Shown here: positions 45,972 through 51,926 of the stretch, piece after piece | How the letters are laid out: the number at the start of each line of letters is the position of its first letter | Numbering within the stretch: position 1 is the first letter of the stretch | Origin: JBLHKS01 sp047620505 | Lineage (GTDB): Bacteria > Verrucomicrobiota > Verrucomicrobiia > Verrucomicrobiales > DEV007 | Reading direction: 5' to 3' | Assembly: GCA_047620505.1 (NCBI GenBank) | Contig: JBLHKS010000026.1 | Location: 1-51,926 of the forward strand | Length of the DNA stretch: 51,926 nt | Position numbers and translations under genes: made by a program | Notes under the pieces: generated by a model | What the model was told of the DNA's origin: nothing | What the model saw: only the letters and a program-made list of their open reading frames with translations | Databases searched by the model: none

Positions 45972-46015
45972 GTCGTGGCTGGACTTCGCCCGAAACCCAT
46001 TCACACTGAACGAGT

Positions 46016-46540
46016 ATGAAAATTAAAGCGATTCTCGCCGCAGTGATCGGTCTCGCGCTGGCTTCCCCAGCCGCGTTTGCCGATCTGAATGTGGGTGATG
46101 CCGCGCCGGATTTTGAACTCACCGGCAGCGATGGCAAAACCTACAAATTGGCTGACCTGAAAGGGACGGCCGTCGTCGTCGCCTGGTATCCCAAAGCCTT
46201 TACCGGGGGCTGAACGGCCCAGTGCAAGTCGCTCCGTGAGAGTGGCGAAGAAATTAAGAAGTTCGAAGTAGCCTATTTTACTGCGAGCTGTGACACCGTT
46301 GAAAAGAACACCGCATTCGCGAAAAGTTTGGATCTGGATTACCCGATTCTGAGCGATCCAGGCAAAGAGGTCGCTGAGGCCTACGGCGTGGTTCACGAAG
46401 GTCGCGCAGTGCCGGAACGTTGGACGTTTTACATCGATGCTGAAGGCAAAATCGCTTTCGTCGACAAAGCAGTCAAAGCCGGTAACCACGGCAGTGACCT
46501 CGCGGCGAAGCTCGCTGAGCTCGGCGTGAAGAAAAAGTAA
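46016..46540 (+). CDS. selenocysteine-containing peroxiredoxin (TGA at 46211-46213 read through)
   Basis: The 174-residue product spans an in-frame TGA at codon 66. A signal peptide (MKIKAILAAVIGLALASPAAFA) directs it out of the cytoplasm. The peroxiredoxin fold follows: VGDAAPDFELTGSDGKTYKLADL, VVVAWYPKAFTGG, then the TGA, TAQCKSLRE, and YFTASCDTVEKNTAFAKSL. In BCP/PrxQ-like and related peroxiredoxins the residue after this (T/S)xG stretch is the peroxidatic Cys, so TGA replaces exactly that codon; the Cys four residues on may be the resolving one. Similarity continues without interruption after the TGA (LDLDYPILSDPGKEVAEAYGVV, GKIAFVDKAV), which argues against a decayed gene. A hairpin downstream matches a bacterial SECIS. 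The protein should reduce peroxides using thiols. A terminator follows at 46565. Confidence 0.88.
46228..46246 (+). promoter_or_regulatory. predicted bacterial SECIS hairpin
   Basis: In the transcript GUCGCUC (46228-46234) pairs with GAGUGGC (46240-46246), seven pairs including two G-U, closing a five-base loop CGUGA. The loop has the GU that SelB recognises, and its G lies 23 bases from the last base of the UGA, within the 16-37 base range known for bacterial SECIS elements. The element lies inside the coding sequence, as is usual in bacteria. Pairing was worked out by hand. Confidence 0.75.
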
Positions 46541-46564
46541 AGCCGACTCGAGCCGAATTTAACG

Positions 46565-46602
46565 AACGTCAAGCCGGGCTAACCGCCTGACTTGGCGTTT
46601 TT
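46565..46602 (+). terminator. terminator after the peroxiredoxin gene
   Basis: AACGTCAAG (46565-46573) pairs with CTTGGCGTT (46591-46599), nine pairs with one G-U, around a 17-base loop, followed by a run of five T's (46598-46602). It begins 25 bases after the stop codon and ends before the convergent yebC gene. Confidence 0.7.
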
Positions 46603-46619
46603 CTGTACCTTGGCTCCGA

Positions 46620-47330
46620 TTAAGCGATGTTCGTGAACACCGCCTGGACGTCTTCATCGTCTTCGACTTTGTCCAGCAGTTGCTCGATCTCTTCCACCTG
46701 CTCCGCCGTCAGTTCAACCGTGCTGCTGGGAATCCGCTCAAGGCTGGCCTTGGTCAATTCCAAGCCCAGTTTCTCAGCTCCAGCCGTCAGTTTTCCGAAG
46801 TCAGCGAAATCGCCAATCGCGTAACCGACTCCATCGACGATCTCCAGCTCCTCAAGACCATGATCGATCAATTCCAGCTCGATCTCTTCCGGATCCTCGC
46901 CTTCGGGAATTTGAAACTCGATCATCGCCTTTCGGCTGAAGAAAAACTGGAGCGAGCCCGAATCAACCAACTGCCCGCCTGCCTTGTTGAAGAAAGTCCG
47001 CAAATTCACCACCGTCCGGTTCGTGTTGTCCGTCGCGGCTTCGATGATCGCCATCACGCCATGCGGCGCTTTCGCCTCGTAAACCATCTCGCTGATATCG
47101 GCCACGTCCTTGCCGGAAGCGCGCTTGATCGCAGCCGCGATGTTGTCCTTCGGCATGTTTTCCGCCTTCGCGTTGACGATCGCGAGACGCAATTTTGAGT
47201 TACTGTCAGGGTCCTGACCTCCCTCCTTTGCTGCCATCGTGATCGACTTGGCTAACTTCGGAAACAACGTGGACATCTTGCCCCAGCGCTTCTCCTTGGA
47301 CTTACGGCGGTATTCGAAAGCTCTTCCCAT
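46620..47330 (-). CDS. yebC: YebC/PmpR-family protein
   Basis: This 236-residue protein is close to the usual length. Typical blocks are MGRAFEYRRKSKEKRWGKMS, SNSKLRLAIVNAKAENMPKDNIAAAIKRASG, GVMAIIEAATDNTNRTV and the acidic C-terminal domain. The family was long described as a transcriptional regulator; members have since been linked to relief of ribosome stalling at proline runs. It is convergent with the peroxiredoxin gene and divergent from the MFS gene. Confidence 0.97.
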   Translation of the reverse strand: MGRAFEYRRKSKEKRWGKMSTLFPKLAKSITMAAKEGGQDPDSNSKLRLAIVNAKAENMPKDNIAAAIKRASGKDVADISEMVYEAKAPHGVMAIIEAATDNTNRTVVNLRTFFNKAGGQLVDSGSLQFFFSRKAMIEFQIPEGEDPEEIELELIDHGLEELEIVDGVGYAIGDFADFGKLTAGAEKLGLELTKASLERIPSSTVELTAEQVEEIEQLLDKVEDDEDVQAVFTNIA

Positions 47331-47439
47331 GATCGTTCGCTGAGTGAGGCGCAGATCGTCGAGAATTCAAGCGAGCAGCCGTTTTCGAATTCGCCTTGAT
47401 CGCTTGGTCTGACGGCGTAGGACATTTTCATGAAGAAAA

Positions 47440-47476
47440 CAGCTGCTCTTCATCGCAATTTTTGAATGAGCAGCTG
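47440..47476 (+). promoter_or_regulatory. hairpin in the leader of the MFS gene, containing a palindrome copy
   Basis: CAGCTGCTCTTCA (47440-47452) pairs with TGAA(T)GAGCAGCTG (47463-47476), 13 pairs with one bulged T, around a ten-base loop. The right arm overlaps a copy of the dispersed palindrome, AGCAGCTGCT (47469-47478). It ends 16 bases before the start at 47493. It may be a leader structure; there is no U-run, so it is not a terminator. The rest of 47331-47492 holds nothing else recognisable. Confidence 0.4.
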
Positions 47477-47492
47477 CTGGTGACTTTCGTTG

Positions 47493-48791
47493 ATGATTTT
47501 GACACGAACAGAAGAACGGGCGGCGATGCGAACCATCATCTGGACGCAGTGCCTCGCCATCGTCGCGCTCGGAACCCTAACGAACGGAACGCTCCTGCTT
47601 TATTTGACCGCGATCGGCTGCAGCGCGGCTCGAACGATGATTTATCTGGCGATCCATCCGCTCACAACCTCTCTGCTTCTTCTCCCAGCCGCTTTTCTGG
47701 CCGACCGATATGGTAAGAAGCGCCTCGGCCAGATCGGGCTGACTTTCGGCATCCTCGGTTGGGGCGTGGTCGCACTCGGCCCCTTCGCCGGTGCCTTGGC
47801 TGAGCCGCTGATCGTGACCGGGATCATCGTCTCCGCAATTTGCACATCGCTGATTGGCTCGGGTTGGTTCTCGTTGCTAAGCCCAATTATTCCGACCGAA
47901 ATCAGGGGCCGCTTCTTCGGCAGACTGCGGCTGAGTTTCAGCCTGGTCTCGCTCGTCCTCTCCGCCGTTTGCGCTTGGATCCTGTCGATTTACGCAGGCA
48001 TCGCCGTTTACCAGGGAATCTACGCCGTAGCGACGTTGGCTTACATCGCGCGCTGGTTCACTTATCGACGAATTCCAGAACTCGAACCGCCTGAAGCGAA
48101 GCCCGACAGACCCTCGTTTCGTCACGTTTTTTCCGAAGTGATTCGGGTAAAGAATCTTGCCGGATTTTCTTCTTACGTTTTCCTTCTGGTGCTCTTCACC
48201 GCGGGAGCAGCTGCTCTGTTTGCGATGATCGAAAGCCGCGTCCTCGCGTTTACCGAAACACAGGTCATTCTCCTAACCAACATCACGCTGATTGGCAGCA
48301 TGACCGGGTTGTTCATTGGCGGTCGAGTGGTCGATCGATGGGGAACGCGGTTCGTCTTTGCGATTTGTCATGTTTCGCTCGCGCTGACCCTGGCCGCGTA
48401 CCTCCTTCGGATATTTATCTGGTCATCCGCCGTCCCATTTTATCTGGGAACCCTGCATTTCCTTCTTGGCGCGGCCATGGGATCGATCGGCATTGCCATC
48501 ACTTCGGAATTTCTGGGAATTCTCCCGCAAAAAAACAAATCGGTCGCCGCCTCGATATTCGTCATTTTTCATACCGCCGGAGTGGCGCTGTCGGCGTTGA
48601 TTCCTGCCTGGATCCTGAAGTCTGGCATTCTCAAGACCACCTGGAGTTTTGCCGGCCGCCAGCTCAGCTCGTTCGATTCGATTCTTCTGGGCTACAGCCT
48701 GATGACTCTCATCTTCCTCGCCACCCTCGGGTTGGTTCCATCTATTTCGAGGAAATCCGAACCGGCGAGCCTCGGTTTGAATCGATTGTAG
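47493..48791 (+). CDS. MFS transporter
   Basis: Starting at ATG 47493 it has 432 residues; ATG 47526 (MRTIIWTQC) is another possible start. About twelve membrane helices are visible. The MFS loop 2-3 motif appears as FLADRYGKKRLGQIG, and its repeat in the second half as GGRVVDRWGTRFVF. The substrate cannot be deduced; the nearest general group is sugar or drug:proton carriers. A copy of the dispersed palindrome encodes AAA in GAAALFA (48206-48215). It is followed by the second transporter with a 68-bp gap. Confidence 0.88.
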   Translation: MILTRTEERAAMRTIIWTQCLAIVALGTLTNGTLLLYLTAIGCSAARTMIYLAIHPLTTSLLLLPAAFLADRYGKKRLGQIGLTFGILGWGVVALGPFAGALAEPLIVTGIIVSAICTSLIGSGWFSLLSPIIPTEIRGRFFGRLRLSFSLVSLVLSAVCAWILSIYAGIAVYQGIYAVATLAYIARWFTYRRIPELEPPEAKPDRPSFRHVFSEVIRVKNLAGFSSYVFLLVLFTAGAAALFAMIESRVLAFTETQVILLTNITLIGSMTGLFIGGRVVDRWGTRFVFAICHVSLALTLAAYLLRIFIWSSAVPFYLGTLHFLLGAAMGSIGIAITSEFLGILPQKNKSVAASIFVIFHTAGVALSALIPAWILKSGILKTTWSFAGRQLSSFDSILLGYSLMTLIFLATLGLVPSISRKSEPASLGLNRL

Positions 48792-48859
48792 CGCCGCCCC
48801 TGGGAGAAAAGCCGCATTCAGGTTGCGTCCACCTTTGGAATCTGATTGGCTCCCCACCT

Positions 48860-50422
48860 GTGGCGAAACTTCCATCCAATTCCCGAACGCCGTTCACCCG
48901 CCCTGAAGCCGGCGTCCTCTGGGTGCTCTGGCTGACCTACGGTTCGTTTTACTTTTGCCGAGCTAACATTTCAGCCGCCGTTCCGGGAATTCAGGACGAA
49001 TTCGACTTCGACAAGGCGCAAACCGGACTGATCCTCGGCGGGCTCAAACTCGCCTACGGATTCGGGCAGCTCATCAATGGGCAGCTCGCGGAAAAGATTT
49101 CGCCGCGCAAGCTGTTGACCGTCGGAATGCTGATTTCGGCATTGTTGAACGTCGTGATCGGATTCTGGGGAGCGCTCTATTTCCTGATCTTCATCTGGGC
49201 CTGCAACGGCTACTTTCAAGCGTTAGGTTGGACGCCCTGCATGCGGGTTGCGGGGAACTGGTTTCCAGTTGAGAAACGCGGCCGCGCCATCGGGATTATC
49301 GGCACGGGCTACCAGGCGACAGCCGCGCTAACCTTCGTCGTCGCCGGGTTTTCCGCGCAGTGGTTCGGCTGGCGTGGGGCGTTCTACATTCCGGCGATCC
49401 TCTTCGGACTCTCCTGCATTCACATGTTGGTTTTTCTCAAGGAAAAGCCGCCAAACACCGCCGACCCCACGCAAGCCCAGTTTCGGCCAGCGAGTGGAGG
49501 CACCATCGGGCATAATATTTTAGTTACGCTAACCAATCCCTGGCTCTGGTTCCTGGCTCTGTCTCTTGGCCTTCTCAACGCCTGTCGCTACGGATTTCTG
49601 GATTGGGGCCTCGACCATCTGATCGATACTCAGGGCGGTGGAATCGGAAATTCGGCCATCAAATACGCGGTGTTGCCCCTCGGCGGAATCGCAGGCGCGC
49701 TTCTTTCCGGCTGGGTCACAGATCGCTGGTTTGGCGGTCGGGCTGCCCCTGCGATCATGTGTCTGCTTCTCGCGCTCGGTGTCCTGACATTGATCTACAG
49801 CAAGGTCGTCGTTCCGGGCGGCCAAGGGTACGATCTGCGTCTGATTTCCGAAGCTCAGCAACCTGAGAACCTTCCGGACGAAGGGGAGGCTCTGGTGATC
49901 ATCAGCCAATCGGAAGGAACGCTGCACTTCCGCGTCTTCGACGAAGCTGGATCGATGGTCGCAAACACGGGAGAAGCCGAAATTTCTTCATCTCAAGAGC
50001 AAACCCTCAAGCGATTAAAGAAACTGTTAGGCAAGACTTTTCCGACGGAAATTTCTGAACGGAACAGCACGGATATCATTGGGAAAGCGACCTCGCTCGT
50101 CGGTCACACCCAAGGCAGCGTCGTCCTTCCGATCATCCTGCTTGCCCTGATTGGCTTCTGCATTTTCGGCCCGCAAGTCCTCCTCGTCGGCACCGCGCCG
50201 ATGGATCTCGCGCGCGGCGGCGCGATAGCAGCTGCTGTCGGGTTCGTCAATTTCCTGGGCTACATGGGAGCGTTTTCCGGCGACTACGTCACGGGTCACA
50301 TTGTCGACGATCACGGCTGGCAGGCGGGGCTGAAATTCTGGGCGGGATGCGCGTTTGCAGCCGCTATTATCAGTGCTTTTCTCTGGAATCGCCGCAGCGG
50401 CGAGCGCGAAACAACAACCTGA
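48860..50422 (+). CDS. OPA-family MFS transporter (GlpT/PgtP-like) with inserted 95-residue domain
   Basis: The start is GTG 48860, giving 520 residues; the frame is open upstream to 48338, but that part overlaps the previous gene out of frame. The N-terminal half matches organophosphate:phosphate antiporters: WLTYGSFYFCRANISAAVPGI, GLKLAYGFGQLINGQLAEK and GWTPCMRVAGNWFP. Between helices in the second half, residues about 324-418 carry a soluble insert (GEALVIISQSEGTLHFRVFD ... LVGHT). This resembles a small module of unknown function that I recall as widespread in planctomycete and cyanobacterial genomes. It probably imports a phosphate ester. It is coupled (3 bp) to a LicC-like gene. Confidence 0.85.
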   Translation: MAKLPSNSRTPFTRPEAGVLWVLWLTYGSFYFCRANISAAVPGIQDEFDFDKAQTGLILGGLKLAYGFGQLINGQLAEKISPRKLLTVGMLISALLNVVIGFWGALYFLIFIWACNGYFQALGWTPCMRVAGNWFPVEKRGRAIGIIGTGYQATAALTFVVAGFSAQWFGWRGAFYIPAILFGLSCIHMLVFLKEKPPNTADPTQAQFRPASGGTIGHNILVTLTNPWLWFLALSLGLLNACRYGFLDWGLDHLIDTQGGGIGNSAIKYAVLPLGGIAGALLSGWVTDRWFGGRAAPAIMCLLLALGVLTLIYSKVVVPGGQGYDLRLISEAQQPENLPDEGEALVIISQSEGTLHFRVFDEAGSMVANTGEAEISSSQEQTLKRLKKLLGKTFPTEISERNSTDIIGKATSLVGHTQGSVVLPIILLALIGFCIFGPQVLLVGTAPMDLARGGAIAAAVGFVNFLGYMGAFSGDYVTGHIVDDHGWQAGLKFWAGCAFAAAIISAFLWNRRSGERETTT

Positions 50423-50425
50423 TTT

Positions 50426-51178
50426 ATGAGAGTTATCTTCATTGGAGCCGGCCGCGGCAGCCGGCTCATGCCAACCACGGAAAACGAACCCAAATGCTTC
50501 GCGCGAGTGCAGGACAAACGCATCCTTGATTGGAACCTCGAAGCGTTCGCCGCTAACGGAATTGACGACATCGCTTTTATCGGCGGCTACCTGATTGACG
50601 TCGTCCGCGATGCGTATCCGAGCCTCAATTTTCGGCATAACGACAATTGGGCGAACAACAACATCCTCGCTTCGCTGATGTACGCCGAGGACCTCATGAG
50701 TGAGCCGTTCATCTGCTGTTATTCCGATACGCTCTACTCGGCTAACCTGATTAATGGAATCCTCGCGAGCGAACACGACATCACGCTATCCGCCGATACC
50801 GGCTGGGTTGCGCGCTACGCCGACCGAACCGAGCATCCCGCCGATGACGCCGAAAAAATCACCGCCGACAACGGCGTCGTTACCCGAGTTCATCGCGAAA
50901 TCGAGCCAGCAGCTGCTTGGGGCGAGTACACGGGCGTCGCGAAGTTTTCGCCAGCCGGTGCCGAGCATCTGAAGCAGCACTTTGCTCGCTGCCGCGCCGA
51001 GTTCGCGGGAAAACCATTTCGCGAAGCGGCTCTCTTCGAAAAGGCCTACTTTATTCATCTCCTCCAGGAAATGATCGAACACGGCGTCGAAATGCGGCAC
51101 GCCGACACCGCTGGCGAGTACATCGAGATCGACACCCAGCAGGACTTCGAATACGCCCAAACGAATTGGAAATCATGA
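50426..51178 (+). CDS. LicC-like NTP transferase (sugar/choline-phosphate nucleotidyltransferase)
   Basis: This 250-residue protein has the nucleotide-binding start MRVIFIGAGRGSRLMPTTENEPKCF, equivalent to the GxGxR...PK signature of nucleotidyltransferases. The NDNWANNNILASLMYAEDLM block recalls LicC-type CTP:phosphocholine cytidylyltransferases, as does CCYSDTLYS. The gene lies 3 bp after the organophosphate transporter, so uptake of a phosphate ester and its activation with CTP for surface decoration is a reasonable guess, no more. A palindrome copy (50908-50917) encodes AAA in EPAAAWGE. Confidence 0.88.
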   Translation: MRVIFIGAGRGSRLMPTTENEPKCFARVQDKRILDWNLEAFAANGIDDIAFIGGYLIDVVRDAYPSLNFRHNDNWANNNILASLMYAEDLMSEPFICCYSDTLYSANLINGILASEHDITLSADTGWVARYADRTEHPADDAEKITADNGVVTRVHREIEPAAAWGEYTGVAKFSPAGAEHLKQHFARCRAEFAGKPFREAALFEKAYFIHLLQEMIEHGVEMRHADTAGEYIEIDTQQDFEYAQTNWKS

Positions 51179-51209
51179 GTAACTTCGATTGGTAGAAAAG
51201 AGCACAAAT

Positions 51210-51818
51210 CTACAAATCTGGTTCTTCTGGCCCAGGAATTGAGATTACCACGTTTTCATCTGTTCCAAGGCCTAGCGCTGCCAAAACACCTGGCGATACA
51301 TCAGCAACGCGGCCCGTAGCCGAATGCGGTCCCCAATCCACTGGCTGCGCCTGTATGGATTTCCCAGTTTTAGGGTTTTTCACAGTTACTTTGTGACTTC
51401 GAAGAAACTCCTTGGAGGTCTTTTTATAGTCCCATCGGCACGCGATGTAGAATGATTCCGGTTTTAGCCGGCGAGCCAATCCAGTCGTATTTGCCGGTTG
51501 TTCTTCAATGAAGTATTCGGCGTAGTCTTTGTCCAGAAGATCGGAGGCGTCTAAAAGCGCCAATCCTTCGGATGGAGCCACCCCAGCGTCGTCCCTTCCG
51601 CCCCAAGTCGAAACTCTTCCCTCAAATTCGATTCCCAATTCAGTTGTTCTTCCGCCAATCTTAGAACCGGAGACGTTTTCCGAGTTATCACCGGCCAAGG
51701 TCAACCCTTCTTCCCAAGTCCCTCTTTCTCGAAATGTCATTGTTTCATTCTCGGCAAGATTCGCGAAAACAGGCTGAAGAAACGAATCTGGGAATGTTGC
51801 AAGAATCGTATCACGCAA
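51210..51818 (-). CDS. unrecognised protein with DPBB-like C-terminus
   Basis: This 202-residue frame opens with TTG 51818. Codons immediately upstream (as far as an in-frame TGA near 51864) still read like protein (DPEAARLL), so the true N-terminus may be elsewhere or lost. The C-terminal part YIACRWDYKKTSKEFLRSHK ... VDWGPHSATGRVADVSPGVLAALGL resembles a double-psi beta-barrel of the RlpA kind. Base and codon use look more AT-rich than the rest of the window, which suggests recent arrival. It is convergent with the LicC-like gene. Confidence 0.55.
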   Translation of the reverse strand: MRDTILATFPDSFLQPVFANLAENETMTFRERGTWEEGLTLAGDNSENVSGSKIGGRTTELGIEFEGRVSTWGGRDDAGVAPSEGLALLDASDLLDKDYAEYFIEEQPANTTGLARRLKPESFYIACRWDYKKTSKEFLRSHKVTVKNPKTGKSIQAQPVDWGPHSATGRVADVSPGVLAALGLGTDENVVISIPGPEEPDL

Positions 51819-51926
51819 GAGCCGAGCCGCTTCCGGATCGTTGCCAAAAATGGCTCTTCAGGGATTTTCGTGGCAACTATCTAACGGAAAGAGATCTAAC
51901 TTTGCGCAGAAAAACATGATTCGAAT

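Noticed and set aside
46211..46213. TGA as a simple nonsense mutation or pseudogene
   Set aside because: Position at the catalytic residue, uninterrupted similarity after it and a SECIS-like hairpin all favour selenocysteine.
48338..48859. N-terminal extension of the OPA transporter
   Set aside because: It overlaps the preceding MFS gene in another frame and has no similarity to transporters; GTG 48860 fits better.

Overview
The window looks like a piece of chromosome from a Verrucomicrobiota bacterium; Planctomycetota is the less likely alternative. The base composition is moderately GC-rich. The main evidence is a set of families that occur together almost only in that superphylum. These are two copies of a DUF1501 / DUF1549-DUF1553 / pre-peptidase-C (PPC) module, planctomycete-type cytochrome c with leucine-rich repeats, an ECF sigma factor of the Rhodopirellula/Verrucomicrobium type next to a FecR-like protein, a sulfatase, a sialate O-acetylesterase, a YfbK-type VWA lipoprotein and a large secreted FAD oxidoreductase. 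Several start codons lack a visible Shine-Dalgarno sequence, and genes are often coupled by ATGA overlaps. No rRNA, tRNA, CRISPR array, insertion sequence or prophage was recognised.

Layout. 1-2099: a CHAT-protease/NTPase gene of conflict-system type, running off the left edge, with a divergent small glycine-rich gene. 2096-7697: secreted FAD oxidoreductase, terminator, MATE transporter coupled to a MOSC protein, and a convergent cytochrome-c/LRR gene. 7698-11730: a divergent control region with two 16-bp near-palindromes, a VWA lipoprotein, a secreted beta-propeller protein and a small LTxxQ-type secreted protein that has no ATG start. 11870-18583: a decayed sigma-factor gene and module A (PPC protein, DUF1549/1553, DUF1501). 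18645-22899: ECF sigma, FecR-like surface protein and sialate O-acetylesterase. 22944-30418: module B as one operon (sulfatase, DUF1501, PPC, DUF1549/1553). 30477-34951: a four-gene operon of secretin-like repeat protein, TonB-like VWA protein, histidine kinase and response regulator. 35027-38982: pdxJ with two small genes, pgi, and a small secreted protein. 39166-45971: MBOAT acyltransferase, a phosphoesterase/transmembrane/carbohydrate-binding fusion, a beta-helix protein, a lipoprotein and a second phosphoesterase. 46016-47330: a peroxiredoxin with an in-frame TGA, and yebC. 47493-51178: two MFS transporters and a LicC-like nucleotidyltransferase. 51210-51818: an unrecognised gene in a more AT-rich end.

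Two observations stand out. First, the peroxiredoxin at 46016-46540 has TGA exactly at its peroxidatic cysteine codon. A hairpin with a GU-containing apical loop follows at the distance expected of a bacterial SECIS, so it is very probably a selenoprotein that a standard gene call would split in two. Second, the 10-bp palindrome AGCAGCTGCT occurs 24 times (GCAGCTGC 34 times), spread fairly evenly across coding and non-coding DNA, where base composition predicts well under one. It behaves like a highly iterated palindrome of the HIP1 kind.

Functionally, most of the window encodes an envelope- and polysaccharide-oriented lifestyle: sulfatase, esterase, propeller, beta-helix and carbohydrate-binding proteins under ECF and two-component control. 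Housekeeping genes (pdxJ, pgi, yebC) are interspersed.
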